This document shows positions 11,180 to 22,059 of a stretch of DNA of 64,000 bases, piece after piece (position 1 is the first letter of the stretch; each line of letters opens with the position of its first letter). The notes below the pieces were generated by a model. The model was given only the letters and a program-made list of their open reading frames with translations, did not search any database and was not told the origin of the DNA. The DNA comes from Morinoia aosen (taxonomy: Eukaryota; Arthropoda; Malacostraca; Amphipoda; Talitridae): the NCBI GenBank assembly GCA_030386875.1, contig CM059571.1, forward strand, positions 23,058,355-23,122,354, given 5' to 3'. A program made the translations under genes and the position numbers.

Positions 11180-12360
11180 TTTTCCTTTCATTATTATTTA
11201 CCAGATTAACTTTGTTATTGCTGGAGAGTCTTCAAGTGCTATGGTAATAGTGCAGTAATAAATATAGTGCAGTAATTATCTGAGGTACTCTGCTTAGTTT
11301 AGTCAGACTATTCCATCTCAGATTACAGCAGGTCAGATTATTCTATCTAAGCAAACAAGTTAAACTGATATGCAAAATATATGTGCAAAAAATAAATTCA
11401 TACTTTGGAAAATATTTAAAATATTGCGTACCATCGTACTTAAGAATATTTTCCTGTCATGTTCCTCTTGTAGTTATCTTTTCATGTCTCCCTCTACAGG
11501 TAATTTATTCAGCATGTTCCTAAATTTTTTTGGTAATTGCCCCTAGTTGGTTCTTATGCTTGCAAAGTTTTATTAACATTTTTCATTTTTTAAAGGTTAT
11601 TTTTATTCCATAATATATTACATAGATTTGTGTATTTATCTGTTTTTCCTACATTAATACGGGTGTTTCTAAATACAGGACCCTAAAAAATCTTTCAACT
11701 TTTAATAGAACAAACGGACTTTTGAAAAAACCACCCTGTACATGTTCAATTTTTTCCTTTTTATTTCATATTGTAGTGTATAAATGCTATAGTTTGCTAT
11801 GGTATTAGTTGTTGATTCTAATGCGGTTTTTAATTGCTATTTCAAATACGTTTTCTTATTGCTGATTAGTTACTTATTCTAATATGTTTTCCCAATTTTT
11901 TTGTTCCTGCCTAGGAACACAAAGTGAAAATGTCCATGCGCAAACAGTGAGTAACTGTTGTCACCTCAACTTGATTTGTTTTGTTAATTTTTAGTGTTTG
12001 TGTGAGGGTTATTTATTGTCATGAGTTAGTTGGTTGTATTGTATGTAATGGGACAGATAATTATTCCATTGATTCTGGTCATTTTTGAATTTGGTATGTG
12101 TGGCCCTGTCACATCCTTGTAATTCTATCAGCTTCAAGTGTTAACTTGAAATACCAAACATAGTGCAGCTAAGTTGCTCCTCAATAATCATAAGAGTTAC
12201 TGTTCATCCTTGTTTTCCATACAAATTTTTACATTCTCTCAATATTAATATCTTGATAGTTTTTAAAATGTTTTGAATTGTTCAGCATATACCTTCAAGG
12301 CTCATTACCAACTGGTAGATTAATATTCTTTTCACCTTTTTATTCCTTTCAGGGGGCATA
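11180..12360. other. Noncoding, nothing recognised
   Basis: AT-rich sequence. It contains a duplicated short phrase (ATAGTGCAGTAAT, near 11248 and 11263). No gene, RNA or element termini are recognisable. Confidence 0.45.
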
Positions 12361-12362
12361 GG

Positions 12363-12960
12363 GCATGTTAGTTTGGTTTGCATATCTTATGCAAGGAGTT
12401 CTCAAACTTTTTTTTAACTAAGCACCACTTTTATTCCACAAAAATAAGCTGAGGACCTCCCCCCACTTATGTTCCTCTCAGGAATATTTGTATTTATGCA
12501 TTGTACGCACTGTTTCATAATATCAACAGTCAAAGAAAGCTGTAAATGAATACCGTAGCTGCATTCATTGGTAAATTTGTTACATTAGTAAATTTTACAG
12601 ACCCCTCATCAACGTGTCACGGACCTCGGGGGTCTGCAAACCCCACTTTGAGAACCCCTGTCCTATGCTATGGGGATTGGCTCTCCCATCAAAGATGCTG
12701 CTAGGTTGCCTCTGCTGAAGAAATGCTCACTTTTGCCTTGGTTGCCTCATGCTCACTTTTTCAATTTTCATGCATTCATTGCAATTTCTGTTTCCTCTTC
12801 CTTCTTAAATTACTGGTATAATTTCCGGGGTGTCATGTGTGAGAATACATCTTGTGCATATATTTTTTATTTTGTTGGTCTATTCTAAATCTTCTTTTCG
12901 CTTTACTTTTTTTGATTACCGTTGCTGTGGCTAGGGAGTCACAAACTGATGTAGTAATCC
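12363..12960 (+). mobile_element. Family B copy split by hAT MITE
   Basis: The 5' piece (12363-12392) contains GTTAGTTTGGTTTGCATATC, matching the lead of the copy at 59771 (TTAGTTTGGTTTGTCTATCC). Sequence resumes at 12661 with TCCTATGCTATGGGGATTGG and runs through a TGCTAGGTTGCCTCTGC block, a T-rich body and GGCTAGGGAGTC near 12930. The 12393-12660 insert interrupts it. Confidence 0.65.
12393..12660. mobile_element. hAT-type MITE
   Basis: The right end CTTTGAGAACCCCTG and left end AAGGAGTTCTCAAACTT form the inverted terminus typical of hAT elements (CAGGGGTTCTCAAA type). The flanks TCTTATGC (12385-12392) and TCCTATGC (12661-12668) are an 8-bp target duplication with one mismatch, the length expected for hAT. 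The body is noncoding. Subterminal GGACCTC…GGGGTCTG blocks are also partly inverted. Confidence 0.75.
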
Positions 12961-13890
12961 CCATCATAATAATTTACTATATATTTATATATATATCTAG
13001 TCTGTTACATTCCCAATAAGTCATATCTATTTGGATGGGATCACAGATACCATGCAAATGATATAAAAACCTAGCATCGACTCACTTTTGTTTACATGCC
13101 AAAAGATATTGCAGGAATGAAAATTGAATTTATTGTTCAATAAAATGAAGCTTATCTCCAGGAGAAAGGTGCAGCAAATTTTTCCAAAAACTCCTTGAGT
13201 AGTAATCTTACGTAATAATACTCATGGTGTGTTTGTTTATAAATTTTTTTGGTGCCTGCTTCTTTCGTCTCGGTCATGAACGTAAGGATGGTTAATGACC
13301 GTATCTGTGATACGAGTTTCACAAGTGCACAAGTACAAGAATATTTTGAACGTGGGTATTATTAGGATAGATATATTGGTTTGTCATTCACATTTGAAAG
13401 ACTTATTTGAAGAAAATATCGAATCATGACATTTTTGAGGAGCAATGCGCACTACATTAGTATGATGTATTATTTACTTCAGTAAGTCAAGAGGTATGAC
13501 TGTGTGATGCTTTTTTGTCTCTGGTATTTAAGCAGGGATAAATAAATGCCTAACATTCTCTGAATGCCACTCTCTTCAGTAATGCAATGATGGTCGTTGT
13601 GTGTGAGTTTGTAGCTGGATAGTTTCTAGTATTATTTAGGTAAATAATTTGTATCATGGCGACTAGTTTTACACTAATATTTGCTGTTGTAATGATAGTT
13701 GAAGAGGTATGTTAATGAGTATTGTTTTAATCAAAATTTGACCAAAAATTAAATTGATTTAAAACACTTAGTCAATTCTTAAGATGTTTTTATATCCTAG
13801 TACAGGTCTTACAGTGTAATTATTTGATCTGAATAATTTTTGATTGTATACAAATTCTAAGGATGGAATATTTGAACTTACTGGGAATTT
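12961..13890. other. Noncoding, nothing recognised
   Basis: AT-rich; an (AT)-rich tract lies near 12980-13000. No coding or element structure was identified. Confidence 0.45.
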
Positions 13891-14240
13891 TCTCCTCGGA
13901 AATACACTATTGCATCTATGAGAATTATCCCTCCCAGAGGGGAACATGTGAGGTCCCCCCGAGCTAAAGGTTAGGTAGGCCTTTTAATTGAAATAGGTTT
14001 TTGGTTTTATTATGGACCATTTCATTTTTGGTTAACAGCTATCCTGCTTTTCAGCACCTAGTACCATCATAAACTTTTAACTTTTTCCATAAACTCCTTT
14101 CTTAACTTACTGTTTCCAAGCCGCCTTGAGCGTAGATCCCACATTCTCTCACCTCCAAAATAAATGATACCTTCCTCCCTCCTTTCTTTGGAACGCTTTT
14201 GTTGAAGTTAGGGATGCTTAAACTAACAACTAATGTAATG
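13891..14240 (+). mobile_element. Family A SINE-like copy, diverged
   Basis: A degraded head (ACTATTGCATCTATGAGAAT) is followed by the usual order: CTCCCAGAGGGG, GAGCTAAAGGTTAGGTAGGC, a TTATGGACCAT block, TTTTCAGCACCTA, CTTACTGTTTC, and GCTTAAACTAAC near 14216. It is substantially mutated and hence old. Confidence 0.75.
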
Positions 14241-14244
14241 TTCA

Positions 14245-14973
14245 TTCTTCACTCGTTTTGCTCTCTTCTGGAGGTGGGCGCACTGTGCAACCGACCGCCT
14301 GCACGAGTTGCATTTCATCTTTTCCTCTCTTTGAGATGTGCAGGCATTCTTTGCCAGCATAGCGTGCTGTGCTGAACAAGAAATTATCTCATTGCACCCG
14401 TGTGGTGCATTTTATCAGTAATTATCTGCAAATGCTATGATGGAGCGCTAGTCCTATATTTTTGGTGGTTAAATCTCATGTATAATAATAATAATTTTGA
14501 GGTGCTCATAGTTTGAGTGAAATTTCAGATTGTCCTTAAATATTAGTGAGGATACATAATTTTCCATGTAGTTCCCTAAGACTAGTGTTCTGCGGAGTAC
14601 GAAGCTCAAAGCAAGTGAAGTCCAAAGCAGAAGTGCTGTCAAACTACTGCTTGTTACTCTTTAGAGGGTTGCTAGGCATGATCCAGTATAATCTTTGTGA
14701 CATCAGTAGTCAGTTAATCGCGTATGTGCTCTTAGCCTTCGAAATAGCTTGTCATTCATTTTCATTCTTTGAAGTATTTTTTACATCTTTGGTTCGCCTT
14801 CTGTACGGGTGCAGTAATTCTGCGTGGTTCAGTGATCCATCAAAATTTACTGGGAGTTGATTCACGCAATACAGACCGTCAGTATATGTTAATGGGTTTC
14901 CGAGGAGAGATAGCAGTGTTTGCGATAGGCTGGATTGTGAACATTGATATAGCGTGGTGCGGTTGTGGTCAGG
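14245..14973. other. Upstream region of the PKD-like exon
   Basis: Mixed-composition sequence upstream of the exon start. It probably contains 5' UTR or promoter, but I cannot identify a TATA box, initiator or an upstream splice acceptor with confidence. Short opposite-strand frames overlapping the exon are shadows. Confidence 0.4.
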
Positions 14974-15111
14974 ATGTCGGTGGCGGTGACCGGCGTGGAC
15001 ATCACGTTCTGCATGCAGCACGGGCTCGTGCGGGACCAGATAACCATCAACTCGTCCCGCCTCACCCTCAAAACCCTCAAAGATGAGGCCTGCAACTTCG
15101 TCAACACTAAG
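14974..15111 (+). CDS. First coding exon, protein kinase D-like N-terminus
   Basis: A 138-nt exon starts at ATG 14974 (A at -3) and ends at AAG followed by GTATGT, a strong splice donor in phase 0. It encodes 46 residues with high GC at third positions, unlike the AT-rich surroundings. The stretch DITFCMQHGLVRDQITI followed by LTLKTLKDEACNFVNTK resembles the small ubiquitin-like N-terminal region of protein kinase D (PRKD): a hydrophobic, F/Q-containing strand, GL-R, then an L-K-x-A-C helix with an F-V/I-x-x-K end. In that family the next exon begins with a FPE-type segment; I do not find it in this window, implying a long intron. PRKD is a Ser/Thr kinase acting downstream of diacylglycerol and PKC; only the N-terminal edge is present here. 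That it is a coding exon is well supported by start, donor and composition; the family name is from recalled similarity and less sure. Confidence 0.6.
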
Positions 15112-15622
15112 GTATGTTGTTTTCCTGTACTCTTCCTTGTGATATTTGATCACCTCGTCAACACCGAGGCGTTTTACTTGTTACTTGTTTGTAACATGTT
15201 TTTAGTTACTGAGTTCAAATGCTGCTGCCCGCCGAGGAGTTAAAAATTGGCCACTTCTGCAAAGCAACGTCACTGAAGGTGATCACCAGTTTTCAGTCAA
15301 CACTAGTGGTTAACCGTGTGAAGGACGGCAGTACGTATTTCGTATTGCCGTTTTAAATTTCGTTCTATTTCTATTTTTCTATTCTATTCTAATTCTATTT
15401 TTTCAATTTCGTGTTTTAAATTTCGTTCTATGTATATTTGTTTCCTTGTACGCCTCTGCCTTCACGAAGCAGCTTGCAAGTTGGAACTTTCTCTGTATCA
15501 AGTTTCGGGACATTTTTGAAAGTATTTAAAATCCAACCGACACTTCAAGACAGTCTCAATTTCATGAGTGCTTTTGAGTCCCCTCGTGTACTGTCCGTTA
15601 CATGACTTCTGCTACCAAAACT
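15112..15622 (+). other. Start of presumed intron
   Basis: This follows the GTATGT donor at 15112. A low-complexity TTCTATT run occupies about 15360-15415, with a TTTAAATTTCGTTCTAT phrase repeated near 15352 and 15416. No further exon was recognised. Confidence 0.45.
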
Positions 15623-15972
15623 CCCCTCATCGGGCGACAACTATTGTATCTATAGGAATTAATGCTCCCAATGGGAATATGTAAGGTCCCGAGCTGAAGG
15701 TTAGGTAAGCCTTACTTTTCCTGGAATAGAGTTGGTTTTTGTTCTATAACTGACCATCTTCTTTCGGTTCACTGCTGTCCTGTTTTTTAGCACCTACTAC
15801 TTTCTTCTCCAACTTTAATCTTTTTTCACGAACTTCTTTCTCAACGTACTGTGTTTGTGCGCCTTGTGCATGATTCCGCGTTTCCTTCAGTCCATATTAA
15901 ATGGTGCCTTCCTTCTTACTCACTTTGGAACGTCTTTTTTGTAGTTACGGATACTTAAACTAACATCTTATC
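15623..15972 (+). mobile_element. Family A SINE-like copy
   Basis: It starts CCCCTCATCGGGCGACAAC, then CTATTGTATCTATAGGAAT, CCCGAGCTGAAGGTTAGG, CTTTCGGTTCACTGCTGTCC, TTAGCACCTACTACTTTC, a CTTTGGAACG block, and ACTTAAACTAACATCT at the end. It is full length and moderately diverged. Confidence 0.85.
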
Positions 15973-16786
15973 CAATGGCAAAACTCTGGTGTGAAGTATT
16001 GCTCACGGCATCGGTGTAGTCAGCTGCTTCGGTGCTGCATTTCAGTCTTCCATCGCGTTACCGATGTATGCGACAGGGTGTAGGGGAACTCTTTGTATGT
16101 TAGTATTTCAGTCTGCTTTGGAAGTTCCTGTACCCACCCTTATCGAGCGTTCTGTTCTCGATAAAAATAGAAATGCTATCATATCTGCCGCACTGATTAG
16201 GGAACATTGTTTGGAAGCCTTTATCAATAAATTAGCGCCTTGATAAAACCACGAGCCCACTGCATTGCCTCAGTGGTTTTTGATCGAGTATTGTGTGGAC
16301 AGCAAGTTTTTTTAGTTCTCAGTTCAACGGAATGATGTAAGATTGTTAGTTGTGTGGGTTAAAGTTGCAGAAGTGTTTAACATTTCCTATAAATTAGCCA
16401 ATGCACTTACATATTCATTAGGGTTTAATTTTAAAATTATTCTGTTTGCTGTGCGAGTTCGGTTCAACTGAGGGAATAAGGCAAATCAACCCAGCCATCT
16501 GAAAGCTAAGAAAGTTAGTCTTGAAGTGTTCAGTCAATAAATACTGCATGTCATCGCTAGTCTTTCATGTATGTTCTTATGCTCATATTTGAATTTGTAA
16601 ACAAGAAATGTGAGTAAAAGTCTTGTTTTAAAGTCGTTGACTATTTCATGTACGAAGATAGGTTAATTTTTATTTAACTTTCAGAGTAACTTTATTTCCA
16701 TTGTTACTCTGTGGAGATGTCTTCAAATTCTCAACTTTTGTTTATTTACTAGCAATAAAACTCTTCAGGAGTTCTCAACTAATTTG
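15973..16786. other. Noncoding, nothing recognised
   Basis: Intronic-looking sequence. No exon, RNA or transposon termini are recognisable. Confidence 0.4.
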
Positions 16787-16968
16787 CACATAGGAATTAG
16801 CTCTCCCAATGGGGAAACTGCAAGGTCTCGAGCTTAAGATAAGAAGGTAGGTTTTTTTGTTGAAACGAATAATTTTCTTTGTCGTTTTGTTACGAGCCGT
16901 CTTGTTTTTGGTTGCTCGTTCTTTTCAGCACATATAACTTTTTCTTTAACTTCTATCTTGTTTATTGA
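16787..16968 (+). mobile_element. Family A SINE-like copy, partial
   Basis: Begins within the head (ATAGGAATTAGCTCTCCCAA) and stops after TTCTATCTTGTTTATTGAAG, so both ends are missing. The non-LTR reverse transcriptase remnant begins just after it. Confidence 0.65.
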
Positions 16969-18476
16969 AGAAACCGTTATCAATATAAAGAAACGTCAAG
17001 CCTACCCAGCCCTTCTCTCGAAGGGCGAATACCTAGGAAAATGTATAACAGATTTAGGAACTATGTGACGAATCAGATAAGGACATCTTATAAAAGCTAC
17101 CTCAATTTAAATCTGATATTATAAAAAACTTCGCGCCTACTTAATTCTTGCTTTGAACCGAATAATGTTGCTAAGAAAACGATTTAGTCTATTGTCCAAG
17201 GTAATGTATCATATCACGAGAAGAAAGATGTTGCTAATCTTTTTAACAATTTCTTCGCAAACGTAGGAAAAAATGTAACTGATAGCATTCCTATTGAACC
17301 TACCGATCAATTGGAATACATGGATCATGTTCGTGAACACAACTTTTGTCTCTTCTCGTCTACCAACTCTTCCGATGTAATTGCGTGCATACACAACCTG
17401 AAAAATAAATCGAGGGGATTAAAAACGTTTTCGACTAGTCCTTAAAGTTATTGCTGATATTATAGGCCCATTCAAATCCAATACTATTAAGCAGTTTCTC
17501 TTCCTAGCACTTTCCCGAACTCCCTCAAAGTTTCTTGAGTAACCCCTATTTTTAAAAGTTGTGAAAAAACTTGCGTCAACAATTACGACCCTATCTATCT
17601 CTGTGCTATCAACAAAATATTCGAGAAAATTGTGCGTAGAAAAGTACAGTCGTATTTTAAAAAAATACCGTTTCTCTATGATAAAAAAATTTATTTTCGC
17701 TCTAAAAACTCGATCACACAGGCTGCTGTATCAAATCATTTACAATACCTTTATTCCAATATAGGAATAATGAAGGAAAGCTTGTTTTTTCCGTGTTTCT
17801 CGTCTTTCGAAACGCATTAAATTGTGTGGACAATAACGTATTACACTCGAAACTCCACTGTTACGGTATCAGGGGAGCTGCTCATGATGGGCTCAGATCT
17901 TACCTAACAAATCGGAAGCAATACGTTGCCAATGACGATGCTCAATCGGAACTACACAAACAATGAGCCGTGGAGTTCCACAAAGGTCTGTCCTTGGGCC
18001 TCCCCTATTTTTCATCTTTGTCAACGATAGTGTTAAATCAACGCAATTTCTCACATTCATACTTTTTTACCGATGACAGCATGCTTGCAGCAGTCCTTAC
18101 TAATTCACTGTGGCTTGAAGCCAGTAAAGTAAGCCTTAATATCGATAAGGCAACATATATTATTATATTGCTGTAAAATTAACAAAAGTGAAATCGAAGA
18201 AACCAACTCATTTAAGTTCCTGGGCATTATAATAGATAAACATCTGACCTTTAAAGAGCACACCGCTCATATTAGTATTAAGCTATCGAAATCCGTTGGA
18301 ATTCTCCATAAAATGAAAAAGGTATTGTCTGAAGAAGCTTTGCAGATACTTAACCGAACGCTCATTTCGCCATACCTACAATATGGAATAGAAGCATGGC
18401 ACGAAACTGATAAAAATAAAATAATATACTTTATACTCTGCAAAAAAAGAGCCATCAGAGCGGCAAACAACTGGAA

Positions 18477-18491
18477 TATAATGCTCACACA
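18477..18491 (+). repeat. 15-bp target duplication, left copy
   Basis: TATAATGCTCACACA occurs here and again at 18854-18868, exactly flanking the SINE-like insertion. The restored site reads continuously through the reverse transcriptase remnant, so the duplication arose on insertion. Confidence 0.95.
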
Positions 18492-18853
18492 CCCCTCAGG
18501 GGGATACAACTATTGTATCTATGGGAATTAGCGCTCCCAGGGGAAAAATGTGAGGGCCCGAGCTGAGAGTTAGGTAGGCCTTCTTTTTGTTGAAATAAAA
18601 GTTTTTTTTTGTTATGTTAAGGACCACCTTCTTTCGGTTCACTGCTGTCCTGTTTTTCAGCACCTCTCACTTTCTTCTTCAACTTTTATCTTATTTCATG
18701 AACTTCTTTCCCATCTTACTGTTTCTATGCCCCTTCAGCATTGATTTCTCATTTTCTTATCTCCATACTAAATGGTGCCTTCCTCCTTCCTCTCTTCGAT
18801 ACGCTCTATTTTTGTAGCGGATAGGGAGGCTTAAACTAACTTATAATCTAATC
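18492..18853 (+). mobile_element. Family A SINE-like copy, full length, reference
   Basis: This 362-bp copy is bounded by an exact 15-bp target duplication, which fixes the ends. The 5' head CCCCTCAGGGGG can fold, followed by the perfect inverted repeat GATACAACTATTGTATC (18503-18519) and GGGA…TCCC. The body carries GAGTTAGGTAGGCC, TTTCGGTTCACTGCTGTCC, TTTTTCAGCACC, CTCCATACTAAATGGTGCC and GGGAGGCTTAAACTAAC. The 3' end is AATCTAATC. Variable-length target duplications and a short repeated tail fit target-primed reverse transcription. No tRNA-like cloverleaf or convincing A/B-box pair was found, so the polymerase III origin normal for SINEs is unproven. It has no protein-coding capacity. Confidence 0.9.
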
Positions 18854-19200
18854 TATAATGCTCACACAGGTGATTTATTCGAAAGCTTAAAAATATTTAA
18901 ACTTCTGGATCTCTACGCACTCTCCATGTATAATTTCGTGTACAAAACATTGACCAATGATGGTGACAAAGGCCTTAAACAATTATCAAGAGCACAAACT
19001 GGTCATCACGATTATTTAACCCGAAATAGAAGTAACTTCATGCTTCCTTATTATATAAAAGCTCTGTCACTACACAGTATCCTCTTCATTAGAACTAAGA
19101 CTTGGAACTCAATCCCTGCTGAGATCCATGAAAGAATTTCTTACAAATACAAGGCTTTCAAAATAAATCTAGGATCCCTTTTCCTATCGGAATCTTAATC

Positions 19201-19550
19201 ATCTAAGATAACCAAGTCAAATCTTTTCTCCTAAATGACTCATCCTGATAGGGTAATTTGCCATGGTTAATGTCAATGATCATCAGTCTGTTTAAAGTCG
19301 TTTCTAGAATATACTGTTAACATGTAGCCCATATCAACTACTTCGTAAAATTAAGCACCTTCGAATCTCGAGTGAACAAATACTTTGAATCGGTCTAGTA
19401 CGCATCTAGGTTAAGTGAATTAGGCTAAACATAATTCTACTCCTTAGAATACCGTTGATGGTAGGATGCCCTAGATGTCACTGAACTTATTCGGGCCCAC
19501 AGGTAGGTGTATTAAAATTTGACCATTGTACTAGACTTGAGAAACAATCT
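19201..19550. other. Probable 3' UTR of the LINE remnant
   Basis: Noncoding sequence following the reverse transcriptase stop near 19198, up to the target duplication of the next SINE copy. No tail repeat typical of a LINE 3' end was recognised. Confidence 0.4.
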
Positions 19551-19559
19551 ACTTCTGTA

Positions 19560-19902
19560 CCCCTCGGGGGGATACAACTATTGTATCTATGGGGATTAGC
19601 ACTCCCAGGGGGACAATGTAAGGACCCAAACTAAAGGTTAGGTAGGCTTTCTTTTTGTTAAAATAGAATAGGTTTTTGTTTTGTCACGGACTATCTTTTT
19701 TCGGTTCACTGCCATCCTGTTTTTTCAGCACCTACTACTTTCTTCTTGAACTTTGATCTTTTTTCATGAACTTCTTTCTCATCTTACTGTTTCTATGCCC
19801 TTTCTGCGTAGATTCCGCGTTCCCTTTAACTCCATACTAAATGGTGCCTGCTTCCTTCCTCTCTCTGGATCGCATTTGTTGCGGATAGGGAGACTCAAAC
19901 TA
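19560..19902 (+). mobile_element. Family A SINE-like copy
   Basis: Full-length head (CCCCTCGGGGGGATACAAC) and short tail ending GACTCAAACTA. It is flanked by ACTTCTGTA at 19551-19559 and 19903-19911, a 9-bp duplication. The usual AATCTAATCT tail is absent, so tail length varies among copies. Confidence 0.9.
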
Positions 19903-19929
19903 ACTTCTGTATCGCTTGTGGTAAATAAA

Positions 19930-20225
19930 TTGTTTAGGGGCTGGCGCCCCAGGGGAGACACTGCTAGGTTAGCTCAGCTATAAATGTGCCTTCTAAACTT
20001 TTGTCTGTCTTGCCCTCTTTACTTTTTAGTTTTCATGACTTTTTCGTTATCTCGTCTTTGTGTTGTCTTTTTCCTTTTTAACTTACTGTTTCAATGCATC
20101 AGATCTTCTGTGCTGGAACACGCCTTCTGCATAGATGCCCTGTTTGATACTGTCCGTTCTAAATGGTCCTTTCTCTTCGTTTTCTTGAGAACGCCTTAGT
20201 TCCGGCTAGGGAGTTTTGACCTATC
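19930..20225 (+). mobile_element. Family B retroposon copy
   Basis: The head GGGGCTGGCGCCCCAGGG (self-complementary GGGGC..GGCGCCCC) is followed by GGTTAGCTCAGCTATAAA, a T-rich body, GCTGGAACACGCCTTCTGC with ATAGATGCCCTG, TCTAAATGGTCCTTTCTC and GGCTAGGGAGTTTTGACC. The 3' half resembles family A (ACTAAATGGTGCC, GGTTAGGGAGGCTTAAAC), suggesting common ancestry. It begins 20 bp after the target duplication of the preceding family A copy. Confidence 0.7.
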
Positions 20226-20795
20226 CTAGCCATATTAATCATATCTTGGAATGAACAGAAGGACGACCTTTAGTTTGGTTTGGAAGGCTTAAGCTATCGT
20301 TTGATATAATCTAATCTAATCTGTCGTGTAATAAGTGTAAACTAAATATAAACCTAGTATGACTCGATTACCGAGTAGCGCTTCTACAGACACAGTGCTA
20401 TTGCTTAAACTTTTTCAAGTCTGCGTTGTACAAAAAGGAAGAACTGCTCAAAGCTACATGTATTTGTCTTCCGAAGTTAGTTGTTCCCTAGGAGAAAACA
20501 GAAGAATTGATCTTTGGGAAACTTTGGCACCCTCTGGAGAGAGTTGGTCGACTTGCTAACGACGTATTTATTCGTGCTTGTCACAATATCACGACTGATT
20601 GGAACTAAAAGCCTCAACATTAAACTAGTACGTGTTAGGGCTTTGAGTTTATTTCTGCAGAGTAATGCGAGTGTGAGTTATTTACAGTGCGCATGCCAGC
20701 AAATTTCAGTCTTTAGTTCAGCATGCGGAGGTCATTTTTATTTTGAATGAAGAGTTCATTTATATTAGCATAAGCAATTACTATTTTAGGACCCT
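20226..20795. other. Noncoding, nothing recognised
   Basis: Contains a short AATCTAATCTAATCT-like run near 20305-20325. Two overlapping short frames show no domain. No element termini were identified. Confidence 0.4.
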
Positions 20796-20799
20796 TGTA

Positions 20800-21169
20800 C
20801 CCTCAGGGGGATACAACTGTTGTATCTATGGGAATTAGCGCTCCCAGGGGAACCATGTGAGGGCCCGAGCTAAAGGTTAGGTAGGCTTCCTTTTTGTTGC
20901 AATAAAATAGGTTTTTGTTTTGTTACGGACTATCTTTTTCGGTTCACTGCTGTCCTGTTTTTCAGCACCTACTACTTTCTTCTTCAACTTTGATCTTGTT
21001 TCATGAACTTCTTTCCTAGCTTACTGTTTCTGTGCACCTTTTGCATAGATTCCGCGTTCCCTCAACTCCATACTAAATGGTGCCTTCCTCTTTCCTCTCT
21101 TGGAACATCTTTGTCGTGGTTAAGGGAGGCTAAAACTTTCTTATATAATAATAATAATAATAATAATAA
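20800..21169 (+). mobile_element. Family A SINE-like copy, (TAA)n tail
   Basis: Full-length head CCCTCAGGGGGATACAAC and body. It ends GGCTAAAACTTTCTTATA followed by about nine TAA/ATA units. It belongs to the same tail variant as the copies at 30961 and 52457. No obvious target duplication. Confidence 0.9.
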
Positions 21170-22055
21170 AAATGAAGAGAACATGATTCTCCAAGAATTA
21201 CTTCGTTCTTAGGAAAGTTTTTTTTTCTTGTTTCATCTTTGGGAATTTCTTATGGATGATAAATTCAATGAAAGAACAAGCGAGAATGTTACCTTTGGCG
21301 TTTTTTACGCGTACAATTATATTAAAACCGTAAATGTTGTCTGGCGTTTTTTACGAGTACAATATTCTTCAAACCGTGAATGTTATCTGCAGCATTTGAA
21401 TGTCAGCCTAGACGGTCGGCAGTGGTGTCCGTCGTTGGCGAGGTCGTACCTGCAGGGAGGGAGTGTCCTGAGCTCTGAGTTTACAGTCCATTTGCCTTCA
21501 CTCTTTGCAAGGACTAAAAGACCGCTTATTTTCTCGGTCGGGACCCACCTGGTGTGCTGGACGTAATTTGTAAAGAGGCGCATCATTTATCATGGAGTGT
21601 CTTTCGTGTGTGATGGGTAACCGCTTCATGAGAGATGAGCCTATCCTTGGAGGGGAGTTTACTGAGCTTTCTTGGACGGCGCGCTAATGGTTCCAGGTTT
21701 GCAGGGTCGAATAAAAGATGGATCAGTTCTGCATAAAGAAGAACGACATGGAAGAAAGCGTTTAAACGTGTGTCACAATGATCATAGTGTTTTTAAAAAC
21801 CATTAGCCGAGTCGTGAGAAAATGTCTCGAGTACACAAGTATGTGGTTGAACGCAACACGCTGAGAGTATCATACTTGAATTGTATTTCTAAGGTACCCG
21901 TTGAAGTTCAGTGATGAATTACGTAAAGCTGAGAAGTACCTGTAAATAATATTCGCATATTTACTTGTCGCTTGAGGAACCCATGAAGCAATATGCGAGC
22001 TCCTCGGGAGGCACAGGATAAGCAATGCGAGTAGGTTTAGGTTAGTTAGGTTTGC
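21170..22055. other. Noncoding, nothing recognised
   Basis: Contains a duplicated phrase GGCGTTTTTTACG.GTACAAT near 21297 and 21342, about 45 bp apart. Short frames on both strands near 21380-21580 overlap a moderately GC-rich stretch but show no recognisable domain or splice signals. Confidence 0.4.
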
Positions 22056-22059
22056 CTAC

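Larger units (their letters stand above)
16985..19200 (+). pseudogene. Non-LTR retrotransposon (CR1/jockey-like) RT remnant
   Basis: Conceptual pieces in shifting frames give a collinear reverse transcriptase. About 17575-17660 reads NNYDPIYLCAINKIFEKIV (the NYRPIS/INKIFEK region). Near 17965-18025 is GVPQRSVLGPPLF (motif B region); near 18065-18085 is FFTDDSM, the F.DD catalytic motif C. Near 18205-18240 is FKFLGIIIDKHLTF, followed by the thumb-like segment ending at LISPYLQYGIEAWH. From 18868 the C-terminal segment DLFESLKIFKLLDLYALSMY continues to a stop at about 19198. Frameshifts and stops break it, and the endonuclease half is absent (5' truncation). A family A SINE interrupts it at 18492-18853. 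Function is certainly lost; clade placement between CR1/L2 and jockey is unresolved. Confidence 0.85.

Noticed and set aside
14752..15153. 133-codon minus-strand frame opposite the PKD-like exon
   Set aside because: Shadow of the GC-rich plus-strand exon, which has a start, codon bias and a splice donor.
18492..18853. tRNA-derived SINE head with A and B boxes
   Set aside because: GGTTCACTGC in the body resembles part of a B box but lies too far from any A-box-like segment, and no cloverleaf can be drawn.
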